A stretch of DNA of 64,000 bases from Streptomyces toyocaensis. Its GTDB lineage: Bacteria > Actinomycetota > Actinomycetes > Streptomycetales > Streptomycetaceae. Numbering within the stretch: the first letter of the stretch is position 1; each line of letters starts with the position of its first letter. This document shows, one piece after another, positions 54,394 through 62,594 of this stretch. The position numbers and the translations under genes are program-made. Below the pieces are notes generated by a model. It searched no databases, was not told the DNA's origin, and was given only the letters and a program-made list of their open reading frames with translations. Location of the stretch: contig NZ_JFCB01000017.1 in the NCBI RefSeq assembly GCF_000725125.1, positions 62,001-126,000 on the forward strand, written 5' to 3'.

Positions 54394-55350
54394 ATGCAGG
54401 ACGTCTCCTCGCTGGTCGCCCAGGCCAGGGAAGGCAGGCCACGGGCCGTGGCCCGGCTGATCTCCCTGGTGGAGGGGGCGTCCCCGCAGCTCAGGGAGGT
54501 CATGGCGGCCTTGGCGCCGCTGACCGGGAACGCGTACGTGGTCGGCCTGACCGGCTCCCCGGGCGTCGGCAAGTCCACCTCGACCTCGGCTCTGGTGACC
54601 GCGTACCGCAAACAGGGCAAGCGGGTCGGCGTCCTGGCCGTCGACCCGTCCTCCCCCTTTTCCGGCGGCGCCCTGCTCGGTGACCGCGTCCGGATGTCGG
54701 AGCACGCCTCCGACCCGGGCGTCTACATCCGCTCCATGGCCACGCGCGGCCACCTGGGCGGCCTCGCCTGGGCCGCGCCGCAGGCCATCCGCGTCCTGGA
54801 CGCGGCCGGCTGCGACGTGATCCTGGTGGAGACGGTGGGCGTCGGCCAGTCGGAGGTGGAGATCGCCTCCCAGGCCGACACCTCCGTGGTGCTGCTGGCC
54901 CCCGGCATGGGCGACGGCATCCAGGCCGCCAAGGCCGGGATCCTGGAGATCGGCGACGTCTACGTCGTCAACAAGGCCGACCGCGACGGCGCCGACGCCA
55001 CCGCCCGCGAGCTGAACCACATGCTCGGCCTCGGTGAATCCCGCGCCCCGGGCGACTGGCGTCCCCCGATCGTCAAGACGGTCGCCGCCCGCGCGGAGGG
55101 CGTCGACGAGGTCGTCGAGGCGCTGGAGAAGCACCGCGCCTGGATGGAGGAGCACGGGGTCCTGACGGAACGCCGCCTGGCCCGCGCCTCCCGGGAGGTC
55201 GAGACCATCGCGGTCACGGCCCTGAGGGAACGCATCGGCGACCTCCACGGCGACCGCCGCCTCGGGGCGCTGGCGGAACGCATCATCGCGGGCGACCTGG
55301 ACCCGTACCGCGCGGCGGACGAACTGGTGGAGGGCCTGACCCAGGGCTGA
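54394..55350 (+). CDS. meaB: MeaB-type GTPase chaperone of the B12-dependent acyl-CoA mutase
   Basis: Protects and reactivates methylmalonyl-CoA mutase-type enzymes. It has 318 aa from the ATG at 54394 (GGAG 5 nt upstream); a GTG at 54379 would add five residues. Walker A GSPGVGKS is at 54-61, Asp/switch motifs include VDPSSPFSGGALLGDR and VETVGVGQSE, and the guanine-specificity motif is NKAD. The C-terminal dimerisation arm (LRERIGDLHGDRRLGALAER) is intact. Its clients are the mutase at 63864 and other family members outside the window. A repeat-like intergenic sequence follows. Confidence 0.96.
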   Translation: MQDVSSLVAQAREGRPRAVARLISLVEGASPQLREVMAALAPLTGNAYVVGLTGSPGVGKSTSTSALVTAYRKQGKRVGVLAVDPSSPFSGGALLGDRVRMSEHASDPGVYIRSMATRGHLGGLAWAAPQAIRVLDAAGCDVILVETVGVGQSEVEIASQADTSVVLLAPGMGDGIQAAKAGILEIGDVYVVNKADRDGADATARELNHMLGLGESRAPGDWRPPIVKTVAARAEGVDEVVEALEKHRAWMEEHGVLTERRLARASREVETIAVTALRERIGDLHGDRRLGALAERIIAGDLDPYRAADELVEGLTQG

Positions 55351-55358
55351 CCCTTCGC

Positions 55359-55432
55359 AGCCCGTCCGGCGCTTGAGGACGAGGCCCGTTCAGGGCCGAA
55401 AGGGGGTCTGGGGGCGCAGCCCCAGGGACGGG
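55359..55432. repeat. Streptomyces-type intergenic repetitive sequence with hairpins
   Basis: The run AGCCCGTCCGGCGCTTGAGG, then ACGAGGCCCGTTCAGGGCCG and GGTCTGGGGGCGCAGCCCCA, is a sequence I recognise from many Streptomyces intergenic regions. It contains GGCCC/GGGCC and CTGGGG/CCCCAG stems. It sits between the convergent ends of meaB and the PepSY gene, so it may act as a bidirectional terminator. Confidence 0.65.
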
Positions 55433-55485
55433 ACGGGACGGGGACGGGGCGGCGGGGGCGAAAACTCCCTCGCCCGCACCCACGT

Positions 55486-56085
55486 TCAGTCGTCGTCCCG
55501 GTCAGCGGTGACCTTGCCGCTGCCCGGGTCGACCCGCCACTCCCGCTCGCCCCCGCCGGAGGCACGAGTCTCGGCCTCCCACCCCTTGTCACCGTCGTCC
55601 TCGAGGTCCACCGAGACCACCGTCCCCTTGGCGGCCGCCGCCTTCGCGGCCTCCTGAGCCGTCACCGACGTCCCCTTCAGCGCGTCCCGGACCTCACCGG
55701 TGTCGTCCTCGTCGTCCTCCGAGGCGCCCAGCACCGTGCCGCTGCCCGGGTCCACCCGCACGCTGTGCCGGCCGTCCCCGCGGCCGAGGACCTCGACCTC
55801 CCAGTCCCCGTCGTCGTCCAGCTCGGCGGACACCGCCGTACCCGGCGTGTGCTTCAGCGCGGCGGCGACGGCGTCGGCGGCGGTCACATCACCCGACGGA
55901 CGACGGTCGTCCCGGCCGTCGCCACGGTCGTCGTCCCGCCCGTCGTCGTCCCCCGCCCGCTTCTCGGTCCGCTCCACCGACGCCGGCGCGCCGTCGCCGT
56001 CCCCCGAGACCGCGATGGCCGTCGCCGTGCCCCCACCGACCAGAGCCGCGGCCGTGACGACGGCGATCACGATGTTGCGCTTCAT
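55486..56085 (-). CDS. Exported PepSY-domain protein with acidic linker
   Basis: 199 aa. A signal sequence or membrane anchor covers residues 1 to about 26 (IVIAVVTAAALVGGGTATAI). An Asp/Arg-rich low-complexity linker follows, and then two PepSY-like repeats, each with a D/E-rich WEVEV- or WEAET-type strand and an RVDPGSGTVLG or RVDPGSGKV closing strand. PepSY proteins act outside the membrane, often as inhibitors or sensors near two-component systems. The ATG at 56085 follows GGAGGAA. It diverges from an OmpR-type two-component pair and shares its operator-like repeat region. Confidence 0.88.
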   Translation of the reverse strand: MKRNIVIAVVTAAALVGGGTATAIAVSGDGDGAPASVERTEKRAGDDDGRDDDRGDGRDDRRPSGDVTAADAVAAALKHTPGTAVSAELDDDGDWEVEVLGRGDGRHSVRVDPGSGTVLGASEDDEDDTGEVRDALKGTSVTAQEAAKAAAAKGTVVSVDLEDDGDKGWEAETRASGGGEREWRVDPGSGKVTADRDDD

Positions 56086-56152
56086 GTGAGTTCCTCCCGA
56101 GTCGCTGTGTTCCGCGCTGTGCGGCACCAATCTCGCCGACCGACGCTGAGAG

Positions 56153-56186
56153 GAAGCTGAAACCGCCTGAAGCGATCTTCAGCTTC
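56153..56186. promoter_or_regulatory. Operator-like repeats between the PepSY gene and the OmpR-type regulator
   Basis: CTGAA at 56157-56161 is repeated at 56167-56171, ten bases apart, as OmpR/PhoB-type sites are. The second copy is part of the palindrome CTGAAGCGATCTTCAG (56167-56182), and GAAGCTGAA/TTCAGCTTC (56153-56161 with 56178-56186) forms an outer inverted repeat. The site is 20 nt before the regulator ATG and about 68 nt before the PepSY ATG. Confidence 0.6.
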
Positions 56187-56205
56187 GCTTCGCGACCCTT
56201 GACCC

Positions 56206-56922
56206 ATGCGCCCGCCCGTCGCCCACCACCACCCTGCCGGAGGCGCTCCGCGCCGCCCCTTCCGATTCTTGATCGTCGAGGACGAGAAACGCCTCGCCGT
56301 CTCCCTCGCCAGGGGCCTCGCCGCCGAGGGTTACGCCGTGGACGTCGTCCACGACGGCCGGGAGGGCCTGCACCGGGCCACGGAGGGCGCGTACGACCTG
56401 CTGATCCTCGACATCATGCTGCCCGGCCTCAACGGCTACCGGATCTGCGCCGCCCTGCGCGCCGCCGGACACGACGTGCCGATCCTGATGCTCACCGCCA
56501 AGGACGGCGAGTACGACGAGGCCGAGGGCCTGGACACCGGCGCCGACGACTACCTCACCAAGCCGTTCTCGTACGTCGTCCTCGTCGCCCGGATCAAGGC
56601 GCTGCTGCGCCGCCGGGCCACCGGCGCCTCCCCGGTCCATGTGCATGGCGACCTCAAGGTCGACACCGCCGCCCGCCGGGTCCACCTCGGGGAGGAGGAG
56701 GTGACCCTCACGGCCAAGGAGTTCTCGGTCCTGGAGCAGCTCGTGCTGCGGGCGGGCGAGGTGGTGTCCAAGGCCGACATCCTGGAGCACGTCTGGGACT
56801 TCGCCTACGAGGGCGACCCCAACATCGTCGAGGTCTACGTCAGCGCCCTGCGCCGCAAGCTGCGCGCCGGACTCATCCGCACCGTGCGGGGTGCCGGCTA
56901 CCGCCTGGAGACGGCGTCGTGA
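56206..56922 (+). CDS. OmpR-type response regulator
   Basis: 238 aa. A 20-residue His/Pro/Arg-rich start precedes the receiver (FRFLIVEDEKRLAVSLARGL). The phospho-Asp lies in DLLILDIMLPGLNG and Lys in YLTKPFSYVVLVARI. The winged-helix output domain has VTLTAKEFSVLEQLVLRAGE and the recognition region YEGDPNIVEVYVSALRRKLR. Its stop overlaps the kinase GTG by 3 nt. It probably controls the divergent PepSY gene and its own operon through the repeats at 56153-56186. Confidence 0.95.
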   Translation: MRPPVAHHHPAGGAPRRPFRFLIVEDEKRLAVSLARGLAAEGYAVDVVHDGREGLHRATEGAYDLLILDIMLPGLNGYRICAALRAAGHDVPILMLTAKDGEYDEAEGLDTGADDYLTKPFSYVVLVARIKALLRRRATGASPVHVHGDLKVDTAARRVHLGEEEVTLTAKEFSVLEQLVLRAGEVVSKADILEHVWDFAYEGDPNIVEVYVSALRRKLRAGLIRTVRGAGYRLETAS

Positions 56923-58379
56923 GCCGGCTGTTCGGTTCGGTCCGTGCCCGGGCGACGCTCGGGGCCACCCTCGTCGTCGCGGTGGCCCTGGTCGCGGCCG
57001 GCACCGCGGTCCTGCTGTCCCTGCGCTCCAACCTGATCGGGGAGGCGGGCACCCAGGCGGAGCGCTCAGCGCGGGCGGTCGCCTCCGAACTCGCCGCCCG
57101 GACGCCGTACGACAGGCTCTCCGGGCTGGACGGCGACGACCGCCCGGTGCAGATCGTGGACGAGGACGGCACGCTGGTCGCGGTCTCCGAGGACCTGGAA
57201 CGGATCACCGGCACGGCGACCGGCGAGGTGAAGCCACGGCCGTCGGCACCCGCCGGCGACGGCGATGACGGCGCGGACGACTCCCGCGGTGACGACTCGG
57301 CCGACTCGGGTGATTCCGACGACTCCGACGACGCGTCCCTCTCGCCCGGAGAGATCGGCGACGAGACCACCTTCAGCAACGGCTCCGCGACGATCGACGG
57401 CGACACCGAGGACTACCGCTTCGCCGCCGTGGACGTGGAGACCGCGGACCGGGGCCGCCTCACCGTCCACGCGGGCGCCCCGCTCGCCGCCGAGCACAGC
57501 GCGGTGAGCACCACCCTGACCGGGATGCTCATCGGCCTGCCGCTGCTGCTCGGCGTCGTCGCCGGCGTGACCTGGCTGGTCACCGGGCGTGCCCTGCGTC
57601 CGGTGGAGGGCATCCGGCGGGAGATGGCCGCGATCACCGCCTCCGAGGACCTGGCCCGCCGCGTGCCCGAACCGGCGACGCACGACGAGATCGCCCGCCT
57701 CGCCCGTACCACCAACGCCACGCTCGCCGCGCTGGAGACGTCCGTGGAGCGGCAGCGGCGGTTCGTGGCGGACGCCTCGCACGAACTGCGCAGCCCCATC
57801 GCCTCGCTGCGCACCCAGCTGGAGGTGGCCGCGGCCCATCCCGGGCTGCTCGACCTGGACGGTGCCGTCGAGGACACCGTGCGGCTCCAGCACCTCGCCG
57901 CCGATCTGCTGCTGCTCGCCCGGCTGGACGCGGGGGAGCGGCCCGCCGACGCCCGGGTGGACCTCGCCGCGCTGGCCCGCGAGGAGGCGGCGGAGCGTCC
58001 CGGTGTGACGGTGGACGCGGAACCGGCGGAGGTGACCGGGTCGCGCGGTCAGCTCGGGCGCGTGCTCGCCAACCTGCTGGACAACGCGGGGCGGCACGCC
58101 CGCGAGCGGGTCACCGTGACCGTGCGGCGGGAGGGTGCATGGGCGGTGCTCGGGGTGGCCGACGACGGGGAGGGGGTGGCCGAGGCCGACCGGGAGCGGA
58201 TCTTCGAGCGGTTCGTGCGGCTGGACGCCGCCCGCAGCCGCGACGACGGTGGTGCCGGGCTGGGACTGGCGATCGCCAGGGACGTCGCCGTACGGCACGG
58301 CGGGACGCTCACGACGGGTGCGGCTCCGGCCGGCGGAGCCCTGTTCGAACTCCGCCTGCCGCTCGCCCGCTCGGGCTGA
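56919..58379 (+). CDS. Sensor histidine kinase with an Asp/Ser-rich external domain
   Basis: 486 aa from a GTG at 56919. Two transmembrane helices (about 14-36 and 197-220) bracket an external domain whose middle is Asp/Ser-rich low complexity (GDGDDGADDSRGDD onward). HAMP, HisKA (FVADASHELRSPIASLRTQL, phospho-His) and HATPase_c (LANLLDNAGRHA; VADDGEGV; GAGLGLAIARDVA) follow. An acidic sensor next to an acidic PepSY protein suggests detection of cations or cationic peptides, which is inference. It is coupled to the upstream regulator and convergent with the MarR gene. Confidence 0.94.
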   Translation: MSRLFGSVRARATLGATLVVAVALVAAGTAVLLSLRSNLIGEAGTQAERSARAVASELAARTPYDRLSGLDGDDRPVQIVDEDGTLVAVSEDLERITGTATGEVKPRPSAPAGDGDDGADDSRGDDSADSGDSDDSDDASLSPGEIGDETTFSNGSATIDGDTEDYRFAAVDVETADRGRLTVHAGAPLAAEHSAVSTTLTGMLIGLPLLLGVVAGVTWLVTGRALRPVEGIRREMAAITASEDLARRVPEPATHDEIARLARTTNATLAALETSVERQRRFVADASHELRSPIASLRTQLEVAAAHPGLLDLDGAVEDTVRLQHLAADLLLLARLDAGERPADARVDLAALAREEAAERPGVTVDAEPAEVTGSRGQLGRVLANLLDNAGRHARERVTVTVRREGAWAVLGVADDGEGVAEADRERIFERFVRLDAARSRDDGGAGLGLAIARDVAVRHGGTLTTGAAPAGGALFELRLPLARSG

Positions 58380-58385
58380 GGGCCG

Positions 58386-58862
58386 TCAGGGACGTCCCCG
58401 CTGCCCCCGCAGGTGCTCGGCGATGGGTTTGAGGGCCTTGTCGAGCTCGGTGAGCGCCTCGGGGGAGAGCAGGTCGATGAAGTGCCGGCGCACGGACGCC
58501 ACGTGATGCGGCGCGACCTTCAGCATGGTCTCCATGCCGTGCTCGGTGAGTACCGCGTACAGCCCGCGGCGGTCGGACTCGCAGTGCTCCCGCCGGACCA
58601 GGTCCGCGTTCTCCATGCGGGTGATCTGGTGCGAGAGGCGGCTCTTGGACTGCATGGTGGCGGAGGCGAGGTCGCTCATCCGCATCCGCCGGTCGTCCGA
58701 CTCGGACAGGTTCACCAGGATCTCGTAGTCGTTCATTGTCAGGCCGAACGGCTGCAGATCCTTCTCGAGCTGGTAGGTCAACAGCTTGTTGACCTCCAGG
58801 TGGGTGCGCCAGGCGCACTGCTCCGCATTGGTCAGCCAGCGGGTGGCCGTCTCGGTCTCCAT
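58386..58862 (-). CDS. absC: MarR-family regulator, AbsC-type
   Basis: 158 aa winged-helix regulator. The N terminus (AEQCAWRTHLEVNKLLTYQL) and the wing region (QSKSRLSHQITRMENADLVR) are typical, and HHVASVRRHFIDLL follows. Neighbourhood and sequence match my memory of AbsC of S. coelicolor, a zinc-responsive MarR protein needed for antibiotic production and linked to zinc uptake and coelibactin genes. The name is by recollection. A 97-nt, AT-richer spacer upstream (58863-58959) likely holds its own promoter, though the AIM24 operon reads toward it on the same strand. Confidence 0.75.
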   Translation of the reverse strand: METETATRWLTNAEQCAWRTHLEVNKLLTYQLEKDLQPFGLTMNDYEILVNLSESDDRRMRMSDLASATMQSKSRLSHQITRMENADLVRREHCESDRRGLYAVLTEHGMETMLKVAPHHVASVRRHFIDLLSPEALTELDKALKPIAEHLRGQRGRP

Positions 58863-58959
58863 GAATGAAGTCTACCTAAGGAAGTTGAAAGGCGAACTAT
58901 TGAGGCTTCCGTGTGACATCACGCGCAGGCGTTCGATGTCACACCCTGCACACTACCGC

Positions 58960-59760
58960 TCACAGCCCGAAGCGACGCTGGAGGTCTCCCAGCTGTCCGG
59001 GAAGGCGCGGTGCCCCACCCGTCTGCCCCTGCCCGCCCGGGACGCCGCCCCCGGGCACCCCGGGCTCGTGCGGAGCGACCCCCGTGGCCTGCTCCGCCAT
59101 CAGCGTCTCGGAGGACTGCAGCAGTACCGTGCCCGCCCCCACGAACTCGAACTGGTGCTCCTCGCCTGACGCCCCGCCCAGGCCCGTCATCGCACGTAGA
59201 CCGCCCATCAGGCCGGTCATGTACCCGTGGTCGTAGTGGTGGCACGGGGACGGGCAGTCCGCCCAGCCGACCAGCGCCTGCGGGTCCACGCGGATCGGCG
59301 GCTCCATGAACACCACCGGACCGTTTGATGCGGCGACGAACTTCCCGGTTCCGATCAGCGTCAAAAAACCCGGCACGATCGATTGTTTCAGCGACAGACT
59401 TGGCTGAAAAGCTAGCAAGTTGCCCGAGCGAATGGTCAGGTTGCCGTCTTCCAGATCGTACGAATTCACGTCGAAGGCCCGGTCGGCGAGGAGCATCTTG
59501 CCCGAGCCCTCCGCCACCACCCAGTCGCTTGCGTGCAGAGGCGAATGGAACGACGTACGGACAAGTCGGTCGAGTCGCCCGTGCCCGATGCCGTTGAACT
59601 CGATCGATCCGTAGTAGGCGATCATCTTCCCCTTCTGCATGAACCACTGGGTGCCCTTGAGCTCCACGCAGAAGGTGTAGTGATCGACGTTGTCGTCGGA
59701 CGGCAGGGTCACCGGGTCGTGGACCACGGGCCCGGCGCCCGGCGTTGCGTACGTGCTCAA
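58960..59760 (-). CDS. AIM24-family protein, long form, third of three
   Basis: 266 aa, AIM24 (former DUF124) beta-sandwich protein. Landmarks are ELKGTQWFMQKGKMIAYYGS at about 34, WVVAEGSGKMLLADRAFDVN, LTIRSGNLLAFQPSLSLKQS and EEHQFEFVGAGTVLLQSSET. The last 35 residues (HEPGVPGGGVPGGQGQTGG onward) are Gly/Pro/Gln-rich. A Cys/His patch, WADCPSPCHHYDHG, is unique to this copy and could bind a metal. Its start overlaps the stop of the second copy by 4 nt. Function in bacteria is unknown. Confidence 0.88.
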   Translation of the reverse strand: MSTYATPGAGPVVHDPVTLPSDDNVDHYTFCVELKGTQWFMQKGKMIAYYGSIEFNGIGHGRLDRLVRTSFHSPLHASDWVVAEGSGKMLLADRAFDVNSYDLEDGNLTIRSGNLLAFQPSLSLKQSIVPGFLTLIGTGKFVAASNGPVVFMEPPIRVDPQALVGWADCPSPCHHYDHGYMTGLMGGLRAMTGLGGASGEEHQFEFVGAGTVLLQSSETLMAEQATGVAPHEPGVPGGGVPGGQGQTGGAPRLPGQLGDLQRRFGL

Positions 59761-60407
59761 AGCTTCTCCTCCGACGCCTGGACGTACACGGCACCGCTGC
59801 CGCTCAGCTCCAACTGGAAGGCCTCGCCGGAGCCCCGGCCCACCATGTCCCGCCAGCCGAGGGCGGTCGACAGCTTGTTGCGGACGTCACCGTGATGGGC
59901 GACGTAGGCCTGCGGGTCGACGTGCACCGGCCGCTGCGGGGTGATCGGGACCTCGATCACCCCTCCGTGCGCCATCACGGCGACGGAGCCGTGCCCCTTC
60001 AGCGAGGTGGTGAACAGCCCCTGCCCGGAGACCTGCCCCCGGACCATGCCCATCACCCCGCCCTGGGAGCCGAGGAACACCGTGCCCCGCTCCAGCGTGC
60101 CCTCGAAGGCGAGCAGCCGGTCGGCCTCGACGTACAGCGTGTCCCCGGCGAGGTCGATCACCTGGATGTGATGGCCGCCGTGCCCGAACAGGACGGTGCC
60201 GCTGCCCTCGACGGTCATCAGGGGCGTGTCCTCGTCGGCCACGCGCCGGCCGATCATCGAGACCAGCCCGCCCTGGCCGCCGCTCAGGTTGGGGGTGAAG
60301 CTCACCTCTCCCCGGTACGCGAGCATCGCGCCGCGCTGGCTGAACAGCCGCTGACCGGGCGTCACGGCCGCCTCGACCATCTTCGCGTTGATCTCCCGGA
60401 AGGCCAT
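59757..60407 (-). CDS. AIM24-family protein, second of three
   Basis: 216 aa from the ATG at 60407. AIM24 core signatures are FSQRGAMLAYRGEVSFTPNL, LMTVEGSGTVLFGHGGHHIQ, LYVEADRLLAFEGTLERGTV and GEAFQLELSGSGAVYVQASE. The Gly-rich loop SGGQGGLVSMIGRRVADEDT is shared with the first copy. It starts 1 nt after the first copy ends and overlaps the third by 4 nt, so all three are made from one message. Confidence 0.9.
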   Translation of the reverse strand: MAFREINAKMVEAAVTPGQRLFSQRGAMLAYRGEVSFTPNLSGGQGGLVSMIGRRVADEDTPLMTVEGSGTVLFGHGGHHIQVIDLAGDTLYVEADRLLAFEGTLERGTVFLGSQGGVMGMVRGQVSGQGLFTTSLKGHGSVAVMAHGGVIEVPITPQRPVHVDPQAYVAHHGDVRNKLSTALGWRDMVGRGSGEAFQLELSGSGAVYVQASEEKL

Positions 60408-60408
60408 G

Positions 60409-61041
60409 TCAGACGTCCCCCGCGATCGTGTTGCGCTCACTGGGCTGGACGTAGACCACCCCGTCGCCCTCGAACCGGATCTGGAAGGCCTCGCCGCCGC
60501 CCTCTCCCATCAGCGTGCGGAAGGTCACACCCGACTGGAAGGACTGCCGCAGGTCCCCCTGGTGGGCCACATAGGCGCCCGGGTCGACCGTCAGCGGGTA
60601 CTGCGGGCTGACCCGGAGCAGCACGGCCGGCCCGTCCGACAGGAGCGCCGCCTGGCCGTGCCCCTCGACCGTGGTCGTGAACAGCCCGTTGCCCTGCGAG
60701 GCACCGCGCAGGCCCGTGAACGTGGTCCCGGTGCGCAGCCCTCCGTCCGTCGCCAGCAGATTGCTGGACTCCACGTACAGCTTGTCGCCCCGCAGCCCCA
60801 CCAGATTGATCTCCGAGGCCCGGTCCGCGAAAAAGCAGGTCCCGTGCCCCTTCACCTCCATCAGCGTCATCTGCTCACCCGTGAGCCGCCGGGTCACCAT
60901 CCCCCGCAGGCCCTCACCGCCACCGCTGAGCTTCCTGAAGGCCATCTCGCCGTCGTACGCGACCATGGAGCCGTTCTTCGCCTTCACGGCATCCCCGGTC
61001 ATGTCGACGGCGAGCACCTTGCTGCTCTGAAGTCGGAACAT
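60409..61041 (-). CDS. AIM24-family protein, first of three
   Basis: 210 aa from the ATG at 61041; a GTG at 61047 would add two residues. Features are the start MFRLQSSKVLAVDMTGDAVK, KNGSMVAYDGEMAFRKLSGG, a loop GEGLRGMVTRRLTGEQ, LYVESSNLLATDGGLRTG, and GEAFQIRFEGDGVVYVQPSE. The same domain occurs in the yeast mitochondrial protein Aim24, involved in inner-membrane organisation; its bacterial role is unknown. It leads an apparent operon of three paralogues. Confidence 0.9.
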   Translation of the reverse strand: MFRLQSSKVLAVDMTGDAVKAKNGSMVAYDGEMAFRKLSGGGEGLRGMVTRRLTGEQMTLMEVKGHGTCFFADRASEINLVGLRGDKLYVESSNLLATDGGLRTGTTFTGLRGASQGNGLFTTTVEGHGQAALLSDGPAVLLRVSPQYPLTVDPGAYVAHQGDLRQSFQSGVTFRTLMGEGGGEAFQIRFEGDGVVYVQPSERNTIAGDV

Positions 61042-61238
61042 CGCCACGGTTGCGACGGTAGCGGCACTTTTGCCCCCGCCGACAGATGCTCGGGGCGGAG
61101 TCGGACCCCGACCGGACCCTGGGCGGACCCCCTCGCGTGGTCGCGGGCGGGATTTGCCACAATGGACGCGCGCTTGTGCGCGTGTTCACAAGCTGTCCGA
61201 CCCGTCGACGCCGACGTCTCTCCCACCGAAGGTGACCC

Positions 61239-61583
61239 GTGGACATCAAGACCGCCTCCGCCCTCCGCCGCCTCCGCCTGGTCTCGGGCCCCGAAGCGAT
61301 CTCGTTCCTGCTGCTGCTCGTCTGCTCGGTCCTGAAGCGGACCACGGACTTCAACGCCGTCCCGGTGATGGGCGCCGTCCACGGCTTCCTCTTCGTCCTG
61401 TACGTGCTCTTCTGGGCCGACGCCTGGAACCGTGCCAAGTGGTCGCTGGGCACCGCCGCCTTCTACTTCCTGATGTCGGTCCTGCCCACCGGCGGCTTCT
61501 TCGCCGAACGCCGGCTCAAGCGGGAGGCCGAGGACGCGGTGATCGCCTCCCGCGCCCGCACCGAAGGTGTCGTGAACGCATGA
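61239..61583 (+). CDS. DUF3817 family membrane protein
   Basis: 114 aa from a GTG at 61239. Three hydrophobic helices are visible (AISFLLLLVCSVLKR, GAVHGFLFVLYVLFWADAWN, TAAFYFLMSVLPTGGFFAER), ending in the family tail AERRLKREAED. Function unknown. Its stop overlaps the start of the next gene (ATGA). A second member of the same family lies at 63443. Confidence 0.85.
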   Translation: MDIKTASALRRLRLVSGPEAISFLLLLVCSVLKRTTDFNAVPVMGAVHGFLFVLYVLFWADAWNRAKWSLGTAAFYFLMSVLPTGGFFAERRLKREAEDAVIASRARTEGVVNA

Positions 61584-61882
61584 TCGTCGCCTTCTCCGTG
61601 ACGCCGCTCGGTGTCGGCGAGGACGTGGGGGACTACGTCGCCGACGCCGTGCGGGTGGTCCGCGAGTCCGGGCTGCCGAACCGCACCGACGCCATGTTCA
61701 CCTCGGTCGAGGGCGACTGGGACGAGGTGATGGACGTGGTGAGGCGCGCCGTGGCCGCCGTGGAGGCGCGCGCCCCGCGCGTCTCCCTGGTGCTCAAGGC
61801 GGACATCCGCCCGGGTGTGGCGGACGGTCTCACGTCGAAGGTCGAGACCGTCGAACGTCACCTGGCGCAGCGCGACGGCTGA
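61580..61882 (+). CDS. MTH1187/YkoF-type thiamine-binding-like protein
   Basis: 100 aa small alpha-beta protein. It starts MIVAFSVTPLGVGEDVGDYV and has DAMFTSVEGDWDEVMDVVRR and VSLVLKADIRPGVADGLTSK, which match the MTH1187/DUF77 family that binds thiamine-type ligands in some members. It overlaps the DUF3817 gene by 4 nt. Binding of thiamine here is by family only. Confidence 0.82.
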   Translation: MIVAFSVTPLGVGEDVGDYVADAVRVVRESGLPNRTDAMFTSVEGDWDEVMDVVRRAVAAVEARAPRVSLVLKADIRPGVADGLTSKVETVERHLAQRDG

Positions 61883-61914
61883 CGCCTGACGGCGGACCGA
61901 TGGGCGAGACAGGG

Positions 61915-61943
61915 CTGACCGACATATGACCGGCCGGTAGGGT
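61915..61943 (+). promoter_or_regulatory. Promoter of a probably leaderless MarR message
   Basis: CTGACC (61915-61920) and TAGGGT (61938-61943) are 17 nt apart. The GTG start at 61951 lies only 7 nt after the -10 box, so transcription would begin at or next to the start codon. Confidence 0.6.
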
Positions 61944-61950
61944 CTGGGGC

Positions 61951-62460
61951 GTGCCGAAGCCGCTCAGTCTCTCGTTCGACCCCATCGCCCGCGCCGACGA
62001 GCTGTGGAAGCAGCGCTGGGGAAACGTGCCGTCGATGGCCGCGATCACCTCGATCATGCGGGCGCACCAGATCCTGCTGGCCGAGGTCGACGCGGTGGTC
62101 AAACCGTACGGGCTCACGTTCGCGCGGTACGAGGCCCTGGTGCTGCTGACCTTCTCCAAGTCCGGCGAGCTGCCGATGTCCAAGATCGGCGAGCGGCTGA
62201 TGGTGCACCCCACGTCGGTGACGAACACCGTCGACCGCCTGGTGCGCTCGGGCCTGGTCGCCAAGCGCCCCAACCCCAACGACGGCCGCGGCACCCTCGC
62301 GACCATCACCGGCAAGGGCCGCGAGGTGGTCGAGGCCGCCACTCGCGACCTGATGGCGATGGACTTCGGCCTGGGCGCCTACGACGCCGAGGAGTGCGCC
62401 GAACTCTTCGCCATCCTCCGCCCCCTGCGCCTGGCGGCGGGGGACTTCGCGGAGGAGTGA
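61951..62460 (+). CDS. MarR-family regulator
   Basis: 169 aa from the GTG at 61951. The winged helix is clear: LTFARYEALVLLTFSKSGEL, SKIGERLMVHPTSVTNTVDR, the basic wing KRPNPNDGRGTLATIT. The N-terminal 45 residues carry a conserved arm (FDPIARADELWKQRW) that lengthens the dimer interface. No ribosome-binding site precedes the start, in keeping with a leaderless message. Next on the strand are the acetyltransferase and the mutase region; its targets are unknown. Confidence 0.9.
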   Translation: MPKPLSLSFDPIARADELWKQRWGNVPSMAAITSIMRAHQILLAEVDAVVKPYGLTFARYEALVLLTFSKSGELPMSKIGERLMVHPTSVTNTVDRLVRSGLVAKRPNPNDGRGTLATITGKGREVVEAATRDLMAMDFGLGAYDAEECAELFAILRPLRLAAGDFAEE

Positions 62461-62594
62461 GGTCCGCGGCGGAAGCGGCAGCCCCGGGACACGTGCGTGG
62501 ACGTTCACGGGACATGACGGCACCGTGGGTCCCCGGGCCCCGGGTCTGGTCGGGACGCGGCCGCTCACAGGCGGTGTGCCATGAACGGGCAGTG

